Assembly: GCA_023416455.1 (NCBI GenBank)
Contig: JAEZHQ010000580.1
Span: 1-5,188 of the forward strand
Source of the DNA: Pseudomonadota bacterium
GTDB taxonomy: Bacteria; Pseudomonadota; Alphaproteobacteria; Azospirillales; Azospirillaceae
Length of the DNA stretch: 5,188 nt
Direction: 5' to 3'
Shown here: positions 1 to 5,188 of the stretch, piece after piece
Layout of the letters: each line of letters begins with the position of its first letter
Position numbering within the stretch: position 1 is the stretch's first letter
Position numbers and translations under genes: made by a program
The notes under the pieces: generated by a model
The model's input: only the letters and a program-made list of their open reading frames with translations
What the model was told of the DNA's origin: nothing
Databases searched by the model: none

Positions 1-440
1 GCGCCATGGGCGGAGCGGCGATGGTCGGCCTCGGGCTGGCCCTGGCGCAGCCGTCCCGCCCGGTCGCGGTCATCACCGGCGACGGCGAGCAGCTGATGGG
101 GCTGGGGGCGCTGGCCACCATCGCGGCCCAGCGGCCGTCCAACCTGTCGATCGTCGTCATCGACAACGAGCGCTACGGCGAAACCGGGATGCAGCGCAGC
201 CACACCGCGCACGGCGTCGATCTGGCGGCCGTCGCCAGGGCGACCGGCTTTGAGAACGTGTTCACGGCGACGGCCGAATCCGACGTGCAGGGGCTCGCCG
301 AACGCCTCCACGCGCGCGCGGGCCTGGCCTTCGCCACCGTCAAGGTAAGCCCCGAGGACCTGCCGAGGGTGCTGCCGCCCCGCGACGGCGCCTTCCTCAA
401 GGGCCGCTTCCGCCAGGCGGTGGTCGGCGCGACGCACTGA
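1..440 (+). CDS. TPP-dependent decarboxylase, C-terminal TPP-binding domain (sulfopyruvate/phosphonopyruvate decarboxylase-like), 5' partial
   Basis: This is the end of a thiamine diphosphate enzyme, read in the frame that begins at base 3. Counting from the Met codon at base 6, the TPP/Mg2+ motif runs from Gly25-Asp26-Gly27 to Asp53-Asn54, which is the classic GDG-(about 25)-N spacing. Between them lies LMGLGALATI, followed by the NERYGETGMQ stretch. This arrangement is typical of the PP domain in sulfopyruvate decarboxylase beta subunit (ComE) and phosphonopyruvate decarboxylase relatives, which decarboxylate a 3-substituted pyruvate to an aldehyde. The Met at base 6 is probably not the start. 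It sits inside the conserved MGGAAxVGLGLALA helix that normally follows about 40 or more residues of the same domain, so the gene begins upstream of the window. I cannot tell whether it is a separate beta subunit (about 180 aa, with an alpha gene upstream) or the end of a fused protein of about 370 aa. It ends with TGA, 74 nt before the next gene, and is probably co-transcribed with it. Family call is fairly secure; substrate is inferred. Confidence 0.85.
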   Translation, partial: AMGGAAMVGLGLALAQPSRPVAVITGDGEQLMGLGALATIAAQRPSNLSIVVIDNERYGETGMQRSHTAHGVDLAAVARATGFENVFTATAESDVQGLAERLHARAGLAFATVKVSPEDLPRVLPPRDGAFLKGRFRQAVVGATH

Positions 441-477
441 AGCGTCCTCGCCGACCGTCTCGGAAACCATGTGACGA

Positions 478-491
478 CCTTGAAAACAAGG
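478..491 (+). repeat. Small inverted repeat in the gap upstream of the first aldehyde dehydrogenase gene
   Basis: CCTTG (478-482) and CAAGG (487-491) form a perfect 5-bp stem with an AAAA loop. It lies 10 nt upstream of the Shine-Dalgarno region (501-509). There is no following T-run, so it is not a convincing terminator. It could be an mRNA hairpin near the ribosome binding site or half of an operator, but a match this short can arise by chance. The rest of the 441-514 gap shows no clear promoter. Confidence 0.25.
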
Positions 492-514
492 CTTGACCGG
501 AAAGGGAGGGCGCC

Positions 515-1948
515 ATGCCGGTAAAGGGCAACTTCATCAACGGCGAATGGGTCCAGGGCGACCGGTTTGCCCCCAACATCAACCCGTCGAACCTCGACGA
601 CGTGGTCGGCGACTATGCCCGCGGCGGCGCCGGCGACGTCGGGCAGGCCATCGCGGCGGCCCGTGCGGCCTTCCCGTCCTGGTCGCGATCCCTCATCCAG
701 ACCCGGGCGGACATTCTCGAACGGATCGGCGTCGAGCTGCTGGCCCGGCGCGAGGAGCTTGGCGCGCTGTTGTGCCGCGAAGAGGGGAAGACCCTGCCCG
801 AGGCCATCGGCGAGGTGGCCCGCGCGGCGCAGGTCTTCAAGTTCTTCGCGGGCGAGGCGTTGCGCGCCCCGGGCCAGAAGCTGCCGTCGGTCCGCCCCGG
901 GCTGGAGGTCGAGATCTCGCGGGAGCCGCTCGGGGTGATCGGCGTCATCACGCCGTGGAACTTCCCCATCGCCATTCCCGCCTGGAAGATCGCGCCGGCG
1001 CTCGCCTTCGGCAACTGCGTCGTGTTCAAGCCGGCGGACCTGACCCCCGGCTCGGCCTGGGCGCTGGCCGAGATCATTTCCCGCTCGGGGCTGCCGGCCG
1101 GCGTGTTCAATCTGGTGATGGGGCCGGGTTCGAGCGTCGGGCAGGCGATCGTCGACGGGACGGACGCCCTCACCTTCACCGGCTCGCTTCCGACCGGACG
1201 GCGCATCGCGCGCCAGGCGGCGGAACGCGGGATCAAGGTGCAGCTGGAGATGGGGGGCAAGAACCCGCTGGTCGTGCTCGACGACGCCGACCTGGACACC
1301 GCGGTGTCCTGCGCCATCAACGGCGCCTTCTTCCAGACCGGCCAGCGCTGCACCGCGTCGAGCCGGCTGATCGTCACCGCCGGAATCCACGACCGCTTCG
1401 TCGAGGCGATGCGGCGCAAGATGGCGGAGCTGACCATCGACGATGCGCTTCAGCCGGGCACGGACATCGGACCCGTGGTCGATTCCGGCCAGCTTGAGCA
1501 GAATCTCAAATACATCGAGATCGGGCTCGGCGAGGGAGCGACGAAGATTTGCGGCGGCGAAAGGCTGGAGCGCGGTAAGCCCGGCTATTACATGGCCCCG
1601 GCGCTGTTCACCGACACGCGCAACGACATGCGAATCAACCGCGAGGAGATTTTCGGGCCGGTCGCGTCGGTGATCAAGGTCGCGGACTACGACGAGGCGC
1701 TGGCCGCCGCCAACGACACGGAGTTCGGCCTGGCCGCCGGAATCGTCACGACCTCGCTCAAGCACGCCAGCCACTTCCGCCGCAACGCGGAATCGGGCCT
1801 GGTGATGGTCAACGTACCGACCGCGGGGCTGGACTTCCACGTGCCGTTCGGGGGCCGCAAGTCGTCCAGCCACGGCCCGCGCGAGCAGGGGACCTATGCG
1901 GTCGAGTTCTACACGACGGTGAAGACGTCCTACATCGCGGCCGGGTGA
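515..1948 (+). CDS. NAD(P)-dependent aldehyde dehydrogenase, YcbD/alpha-ketoglutaric-semialdehyde dehydrogenase-like
   Basis: Complete 477-aa cytosolic aldehyde dehydrogenase, the usual family length, oxidising an aldehyde to the acid with NAD(P)+. All catalytic parts are present: the oxyanion Asn149 in TPWNF, Lys172 in FKPAD, the cofactor-loop FTGS at 221-224, general base Glu245 in LEMGGKN, nucleophile Cys279 in GQRCT, and Glu378 in EEIFGP. An acidic residue (Asp175), where NAD-preferring members often have Glu, hints at NAD+, but weakly. The overall pattern (GVIGVITPWNFPIAIPAWK, LEMGGKNP, GQ-basic-CTA-SR, and the C-terminal GGRKSSSHGPREQG) resembles Bacillus YcbD-type alpha-ketoglutaric semialdehyde dehydrogenases, which act on aldehydes carrying an acid group. 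The basic Arg278 beside the nucleophile fits an anionic substrate. ATG 515 follows AAAGGGAGG at 501-509 with a 5-nt gap. The YihU-like gene follows after 46 nt, so sulfolactaldehyde or a related anionic aldehyde is a plausible substrate. That is inference from context; a sugar-acid semialdehyde is equally possible from sequence alone. Confidence 0.93.
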   Translation: MPVKGNFINGEWVQGDRFAPNINPSNLDDVVGDYARGGAGDVGQAIAAARAAFPSWSRSLIQTRADILERIGVELLARREELGALLCREEGKTLPEAIGEVARAAQVFKFFAGEALRAPGQKLPSVRPGLEVEISREPLGVIGVITPWNFPIAIPAWKIAPALAFGNCVVFKPADLTPGSAWALAEIISRSGLPAGVFNLVMGPGSSVGQAIVDGTDALTFTGSLPTGRRIARQAAERGIKVQLEMGGKNPLVVLDDADLDTAVSCAINGAFFQTGQRCTASSRLIVTAGIHDRFVEAMRRKMAELTIDDALQPGTDIGPVVDSGQLEQNLKYIEIGLGEGATKICGGERLERGKPGYYMAPALFTDTRNDMRINREEIFGPVASVIKVADYDEALAAANDTEFGLAAGIVTTSLKHASHFRRNAESGLVMVNVPTAGLDFHVPFGGRKSSSHGPREQGTYAVEFYTTVKTSYIAAG

Positions 1949-1994
1949 CGGCCGCTCTCCACACGCCGGACAAGGAACAAAGGGAGGAAGAGAG

Positions 1995-2894
1995 ATGGCG
2001 CGCGTCGGATTCATCGGGTTGGGCCGCATGGGGCGTCCCATGGCCGCCAACCTGCAACGGAAGGGCTTTCCGCTCACCGTCCACGACATCGTCCCGGCCG
2101 CGGTCGCGGAGCTGGTCGCTCTGGGCGCCACGGCGGCGGGCGATGTCGGCGCGGTGGCCCGGCAAAGCGACATCGTGGTGACGATGCTGCCCAGCTCGGT
2201 CGAGGTCGAGGCGATCGTGCTGGGCAAGGACGGCCTCATCGCCAACGGCCGCCCCGGCATGATCATCGTCGACATGAGCACCGTCGACCCGCAGACCACC
2301 GACCGCATCGCGGCCGAGGCCGCGAAGCAGGGCATGTCGGTCGTCGACGCCCCGGTGGGGCGCCTGGCCAGCCACGCCGACCGCGGCGAGAGCCTCTTCA
2401 TGGTCGGCGCGTCGCCGGAGGACTTCGAGCGGGTCCGCCCGCTGCTCGACGCCATGGGGTCCACGGTCCATCATTGCGGCCCGGTTGGCACCGGGACGCG
2501 GACCAAGCTGGTGAACAACTACCTGTCGGTGGTGTCGTGCCAGCTGAACGCGGAGGCGCTCGCCCTGTCGCAGCGGTTCGGGCTGTCGCTGGAGAAGACG
2601 CTGGAGGTGCTCTACGGAACCACCGCCGTCAACGGCCAGCTCAAGATCGCCTGGCCGACCAAGGTCCTGAAGGGGGACATCGAGCCCGGCTTCACCATCG
2701 ACCTCGCGCACAAGGATCTGTCCCTGATCCTGACCGCCGCCAACGCGGCCAAGGTCCCGATGCCCCTCGGTGCGGCGGCCCGCGAGTGCTTCACCATCGC
2801 GCGCGCCGGCGCCTATGCCTCCAAGGACTTCTCGGCCATGGTCGACAACCTGTGCGATCTGGCCGGGATCGAGAAGCCGCGCCTGAAGGAGTAG
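1995..2894 (+). CDS. YihU-like 3-sulfolactaldehyde reductase / beta-hydroxyacid dehydrogenase family oxidoreductase
   Basis: Complete 299-aa member of the 3-hydroxyisobutyrate dehydrogenase family, which interconverts a small aldehyde and the corresponding alcohol using NAD(P)H. The N-terminal Rossmann fold starts at once, with the GLGRMG loop at residues 8-13. Asp31 at the end of strand 2 favours NAD(H). The catalytic Lys171 lies in KLVNNY, and the all-helical C-terminal domain contains IDLAHKDL (235-242). Ordinary family members (GarR, GlxR, MmsB, LtnD) have a DAPVSGG substrate loop. Here it is DAPVGRL, with Arg123. From memory of E. coli YihU, the sulfonate is held by Arg123 together with Asn174 and Ser178, and all three, plus Lys171, occur here at the same residue numbers. 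The blocks around NNYLS, WPTKVLKGD and VPMPLGAA also match YihU closely. ATG 1995 follows AGGGAGG (1981-1987) with a 7-nt gap. Likely role: sulfolactaldehyde to or from 2,3-dihydroxypropanesulfonate. The fold is certain; the substrate is a well-motivated inference, and succinic semialdehyde-type reduction remains possible. Confidence 0.9.
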   Translation: MARVGFIGLGRMGRPMAANLQRKGFPLTVHDIVPAAVAELVALGATAAGDVGAVARQSDIVVTMLPSSVEVEAIVLGKDGLIANGRPGMIIVDMSTVDPQTTDRIAAEAAKQGMSVVDAPVGRLASHADRGESLFMVGASPEDFERVRPLLDAMGSTVHHCGPVGTGTRTKLVNNYLSVVSCQLNAEALALSQRFGLSLEKTLEVLYGTTAVNGQLKIAWPTKVLKGDIEPGFTIDLAHKDLSLILTAANAAKVPMPLGAAARECFTIARAGAYASKDFSAMVDNLCDLAGIEKPRLKE

Positions 2895-2907
2895 GGGCGC
2901 AAAGCCG

Positions 2908-2950
2908 TCCGGAAGGGGGCGTGGCGGCCATGCCCCACCTCCCTTCCGGA
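2908..2950 (+). repeat. Strong intergenic hairpin between the YihU-like and SDR genes
   Basis: TCCGGAAGGG (2908-2917) is the exact reverse complement of CCCTTCCGGA (2941-2950). The stem continues inward through a G-U and a G-C pair to 2919/2939. After single bulged C residues at 2920 and 2925 it extends with GTGG/CCAC (2921-2924 with 2935-2938) and GGC/GCC (2926-2928 with 2932-2934). That gives about 19 pairs closed by a CAT loop. It starts 14 nt after the stop codon of the YihU-like gene. No T-run follows, so it is not a textbook Rho-independent terminator. An mRNA-stabilising or attenuating hairpin, or a binding site, fits better. Confidence 0.6.
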
Positions 2951-2989
2951 GACGCGGCCGAAAGGCACAGTGCGGTTTGATATCGTTGC

Positions 2990-2993
2990 GGAG
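2990..2993 (+). promoter_or_regulatory. Ribosome binding site that selects the SDR start
   Basis: GGAG at 2990-2993 is the only Shine-Dalgarno-like motif close to the two in-frame ATGs of the SDR gene. It is 2 nt from ATG 2996, too close for normal use, but 8 nt from ATG 3002, which is good spacing. The second ATG is therefore preferred. The rest of the gap from 2951 to 2989 shows no convincing -35/-10 promoter. Confidence 0.5.
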
Positions 2994-3001
2994 CTATGCC
3001 G

Positions 3002-3754
3002 ATGTCGTCAGTGGGATCCTCTCCAGAGACCTCTTCGCCGCCCGTCGCCGGCGGGCTCGATTTCCGTGGCCGGAACGTGGTGATCACCGGGGGGACGGGG
3101 GCGCTGGGCCGCTCGGTCCTCAAATCCCTGGTCGAGCTGGGGGCCGTCTGCCACGTGCCCTACCTCAGCCGGGAGGAAGCCGAGGCGCTCTCCAGCGCCG
3201 GCGACGGGCGGGTCCGGCTGGTCGGACCCGTGGACCTCTCCGACGAGGCGGACGTGGCCCGTGCCTACGAAGGCGCCGGGCCGTTGTGGGCCTCGATCCA
3301 TCTCGCCGGCGGCTTCGCCATGGCGCCGGCCGCGGCCACCGGCCGTGCGGCGCTTTTGCAGCAGATGGACCTGAATTTCTTCACCGCCTATCTGTGCAGC
3401 GCGGCGGCGGTCCGTCAGATGGCGGCGACCGGCGGCGGCCGGATCGTCAACGTCGCGGCGCGCCCCGGCGTGGAGTGGAGGCTCGGCGCCGGCATGACCG
3501 CCTATGCGGCGAGCAAGGCCGCGGTGGCCGCCTTCACCACCGCGCTGGCGGCGGAGGTGTCGGCGTCCGGCATCCTCGTGAACGCGGTCGCGCCGTCCAT
3601 CATCGACACCCCGGCCAACCGGCAGGCGATGCCGGACGCCGATCCGGCGCCCTGGCCCAAGCCGGACGAGGTGGCGGCGAACATCCTGTGGCTGGCCAGC
3701 CCCGCCAACCGGATCACGAGCGGCGCCGTGGTGCCCGTGTACGGCCGCTGCTGA
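3002..3754 (+). CDS. Short-chain dehydrogenase/reductase (SDR) lacking the usual catalytic serine
   Basis: NAD(P)-dependent SDR, 250 aa from ATG 3002 (252 aa if the ATG at 2996 is used; residue numbers here follow the longer form). Visible parts are the cofactor loop TGGTGALG (31-38), Asp80, LAGG (103-106, the NAG equivalent), the active-site-type Asn127, and the catalytic YAASK with Tyr170 and Lys174. The residue 13 before Tyr, normally the catalytic Ser, is Pro157, in the loop NVAARPGVEWRLGAGMTAY. Dihydropteridine reductase has a similar Ser-less GA-K-A-A-L...GM loop, so activity need not be lost. The usual PGxxxT after the active site is PSIIDTPANR (200-209). The first 20 residues are Ser/Pro-rich and lie outside the fold. 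The gene sits 107 nt after the YihU-like gene, beyond a strong hairpin, and 31 nt before the second aldehyde dehydrogenase, implying co-expression with the latter. It may interconvert an alcohol and a carbonyl intermediate of the same pathway. The substrate cannot be read from sequence. Confidence 0.88.
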   Translation: MSSVGSSPETSSPPVAGGLDFRGRNVVITGGTGALGRSVLKSLVELGAVCHVPYLSREEAEALSSAGDGRVRLVGPVDLSDEADVARAYEGAGPLWASIHLAGGFAMAPAAATGRAALLQQMDLNFFTAYLCSAAAVRQMAATGGGRIVNVAARPGVEWRLGAGMTAYAASKAAVAAFTTALAAEVSASGILVNAVAPSIIDTPANRQAMPDADPAPWPKPDEVAANILWLASPANRITSGAVVPVYGRC

Positions 3755-3771
3755 GGCGGGGCGGATTGGAA

Positions 3772-3780
3772 GGGGGAGGA
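3772..3780 (+). promoter_or_regulatory. Ribosome binding site supporting a GTG start
   Basis: GGGGGAGGA is a very strong Shine-Dalgarno sequence lying 5 nt before GTG 3786. No ATG lies in this reading frame close by, and translation from the GTG gives the expected aldehyde dehydrogenase N-terminus (YDLYVDGAWV), so it fixes the start of the downstream gene. Confidence 0.75.
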
Positions 3781-3785
3781 GCGCG

Positions 3786-5188
3786 GTGAAGCAATACGAC
3801 CTGTATGTCGATGGCGCGTGGGTGGCGCCGGGCGCCGGGCGCTGGTTCGATACGACCAACCCCTACAACGGGGAGGTCTGGGCCAGGATCGCCTACGGCA
3901 CGGCGCCGGACGTGGATGCGGCGGTGGGCGCGGCCAAGCGGGCCTTCCACGGCGAATGGTCGTCCATGAAGGCGTCGGCGCGCGGCCGGCTGCTGTGCCG
4001 GCTCGCCGACCTGATCGAGGAGAACGCGGCGCATCTGGCGGAGATCGAGGTCAGGGACAACGGGAAACTCTATGCCGAGATGTCGGCGCAGACCCGCTAC
4101 ATGGCCGAGTGGTACCGCTACTACGGCGGAATGGCCGACAAGGTCGAAGGCTCGGTCATCCCGACCGACAAGAGCAACATCCTGAACTTCACGCGCTACG
4201 AGCCGCTCGGGGTGGTCGCGATGATCACGCCGTGGAACTCGCCGCTGCTTCTGCTGGCGTGGAAGCTGGCTCCCGCCCTGGCGGCGGGGAACACCGCGGT
4301 GATCAAGCCGTCGGAATTCACCTCGGCCTCCACGCTGGAGTTCATGACGCTGTTCGAGCGGGCCGGTTTCCCGCCGGGAGTGGTCAATACGGTGACCGGC
4401 TTCGGCGCGGAGGCCGGCGCCGCCCTCGTCGCCCATCCCGACGTCGCCAAGGTGGCCTTCACCGGCTCCGACGTTTCGGGCCAGAAGATCTACGAGGCCG
4501 CGGCCAAGGACATCAAGCACGTCGCTCTGGAGCTCGGCGGCAAGTCGCCGAACATCGTGTTCGAGGACGCGAATCTGGAAGCGGCGGTCATGGGCGCGAT
4601 TTCCGGCATCTTCGCGGCCACCGGCCAGACCTGCATCGCCGGATCGCGGCTGCTGTTGCAGCGGTCGATCCACGACCGCTTCGTCGAGCGGCTGGTCGGC
4701 GTCGCCCGGGAGGCCAGGATCGGCGACCCCATGTCGCCGGACACCCATGTCGGGCCGGTCACCACCGAGCCGCAGTACCGCAAGGTCCTGGAGTATATCG
4801 AGATCGCCAGGAAGGAGGGGGCCACCTGCGTGCTCGGCGGCGGGGCGCACCGCGTCGGCGACCGGGATGGGGGGCAGTTCGTCCAGCCGACGATCTTCAC
4901 CGACGTCCGGAACGACATGAGGATCGCCCAGGAGGAGGTGTTCGGCCCGGTCCTGGCGGTGATCCCGTTCGAGGACGAGGCCGAGGCCGTGGCCATCGCC
5001 AACGACGTCCAGTTCGGCCTGGCCGCGGGGGTGTGGACCAACGACGTCGGCCGTGCCGTGCGCATGTCGGAGCGTCTGCGCGTCGGCACCGTCTGGGTCA
5101 ACACCTACCGGGCGGTCAGCTACACCTCGCCGTTCGGCGGCTACAAGCGCAGCGGGATCGGCCGGGAGAGCGGCGCCGACGCCATAAA
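3786..5188 (+). CDS. Second NAD(+)-dependent aldehyde dehydrogenase, GTG start, 3' partial
   Basis: Class 1/2-type aldehyde dehydrogenase. 467 codons are present and the frame is still open at the right edge in the final conserved GRESG region, so only about 15-30 residues should be missing. Catalytic residues are intact: Asn151 in TPWNSP, Lys174 in IKPSE, FTGS at 225-228, general base Glu249 in LELGGKSP, nucleophile Cys283 in GQTCIAGSR, and Glu384 in EEVFGP. Glu177 in KPSE binds the adenine ribose in NAD+-preferring enzymes, so NAD+ is expected. The start is GTG 3786, backed by a strong ribosome binding site, 31 nt after the SDR stop. It differs clearly from the aldehyde dehydrogenase at 515-1948: Thr rather than Arg before the Cys, a different C-terminal signature, and a YDLYVDG beginning like those of broad-substrate catabolic enzymes. 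The two are therefore not recent duplicates and probably handle different aldehydes. In a decarboxylase-containing operon, one plausible substrate is the aldehyde made by the TPP enzyme (sulfoacetaldehyde or an analogue). The family is certain, the substrate unknown. Confidence 0.93.
   Translation, partial: MKQYDLYVDGAWVAPGAGRWFDTTNPYNGEVWARIAYGTAPDVDAAVGAAKRAFHGEWSSMKASARGRLLCRLADLIEENAAHLAEIEVRDNGKLYAEMSAQTRYMAEWYRYYGGMADKVEGSVIPTDKSNILNFTRYEPLGVVAMITPWNSPLLLLAWKLAPALAAGNTAVIKPSEFTSASTLEFMTLFERAGFPPGVVNTVTGFGAEAGAALVAHPDVAKVAFTGSDVSGQKIYEAAAKDIKHVALELGGKSPNIVFEDANLEAAVMGAISGIFAATGQTCIAGSRLLLQRSIHDRFVERLVGVAREARIGDPMSPDTHVGPVTTEPQYRKVLEYIEIARKEGATCVLGGGAHRVGDRDGGQFVQPTIFTDVRNDMRIAQEEVFGPVLAVIPFEDEAEAVAIANDVQFGLAAGVWTNDVGRAVRMSERLRVGTVWVNTYRAVSYTSPFGGYKRSGIGRESGADAI

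Noticed and set aside
6..440. The ATG at base 6 as a true start giving a 144-aa protein
   Set aside because: The Met is inside a conserved helix of the TPP domain and no upstream ribosome binding site can be seen; the gene is best read as truncated by the window edge.
173..2464. A 763-codon open frame on the minus strand
   Set aside because: It is antisense to three well-recognised plus-strand genes, has Arg/Gly/Asp/His-rich low-complexity composition and no known domain. It arises because high-GC codon bias removes stops from the complementary frame.
1995..2894. Valine-pathway 3-hydroxyisobutyrate dehydrogenase (MmsB) or tartronate semialdehyde reductase (GarR/GlxR)
   Set aside because: The DAPVSGG substrate loop of those enzymes is replaced by DAPVGRL, and no MmsA-type dehydrogenase or glyoxylate carboligase is identifiable nearby, although the TPP enzyme is incomplete.
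2951..2995. A possible promoter (TGATAT at 2978-2983) before the SDR gene
   Set aside because: No acceptable -35 element lies 16-18 nt upstream; a single AT-rich hexamer is weak evidence.
923..4239. Repeated DNA such as GAGCCGCTCGGGGTG (923-937 and 4200-4214) and ATCACGCCGTGGAACT in both aldehyde dehydrogenases
   Set aside because: These encode the conserved EPLGV and ITPWN motifs at the same place in each protein, so they are family conservation with shared codon bias, not mobile or recombinational repeats.
3714..4850. A 378-codon open frame on the minus strand
   Set aside because: It lies opposite the second aldehyde dehydrogenase, whose motifs are unmistakable; the antisense product is Arg-rich with no recognisable fold.

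Overview
This is a very GC-rich window with strong G/C bias at third codon positions. It is densely packed with plus-strand genes carrying strong AGGGAGG or GGGGGAGGA type ribosome binding sites. Together this suggests a high-GC proteobacterium with broad catabolic ability, probably an alphaproteobacterium of the Azospirillum/Rhodospirillales or Rhizobiales kind. That taxonomic guess rests on base composition and protein style only. No rRNA, tRNA, mobile element, CRISPR array or phage gene was seen.

Layout, all on the plus strand: (1) 1-440, the C-terminal half of a thiamine diphosphate (TPP)-dependent decarboxylase of the sulfopyruvate/phosphonopyruvate decarboxylase type, cut by the left window edge; (2) 515-1948, a complete NAD(P)-dependent aldehyde dehydrogenase resembling the YcbD-type alpha-ketoglutaric semialdehyde dehydrogenases; (3) 1995-2894, a complete beta-hydroxyacid dehydrogenase whose active site matches YihU, the E. 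coli 3-sulfolactaldehyde reductase, rather than ordinary 3-hydroxyisobutyrate or tartronate semialdehyde reductases; (4) 3002-3754, a short-chain dehydrogenase/reductase (SDR) with Tyr/Lys but no catalytic Ser at the usual place; (5) 3786-5188, a second, different aldehyde dehydrogenase that starts with GTG and runs off the right edge. Gaps are 74, 46, about 107 and 31 nt, so this reads as one catabolic operon. The longest gap holds a strong 43-nt hairpin that may divide it into two expression units.

Taken together, the genes form a set of enzymes for small aldehydes and 2-oxo acids: one decarboxylase, two aldehyde oxidisers and two carbonyl/alcohol oxidoreductases. The YihU-like sulfonate-binding residues and the ComE/phosphonopyruvate-decarboxylase-like TPP enzyme point to C3 organosulfonates (sulfolactaldehyde, dihydroxypropanesulfonate, sulfolactate, sulfopyruvate, sulfoacetaldehyde) as the most interesting substrate hypothesis. 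This is inference. No transporter, regulator, sulfite-releasing enzyme (Xsc, SuyAB) or sulfite exporter is visible here, and sugar-acid or other carboxylated aldehydes remain possible.
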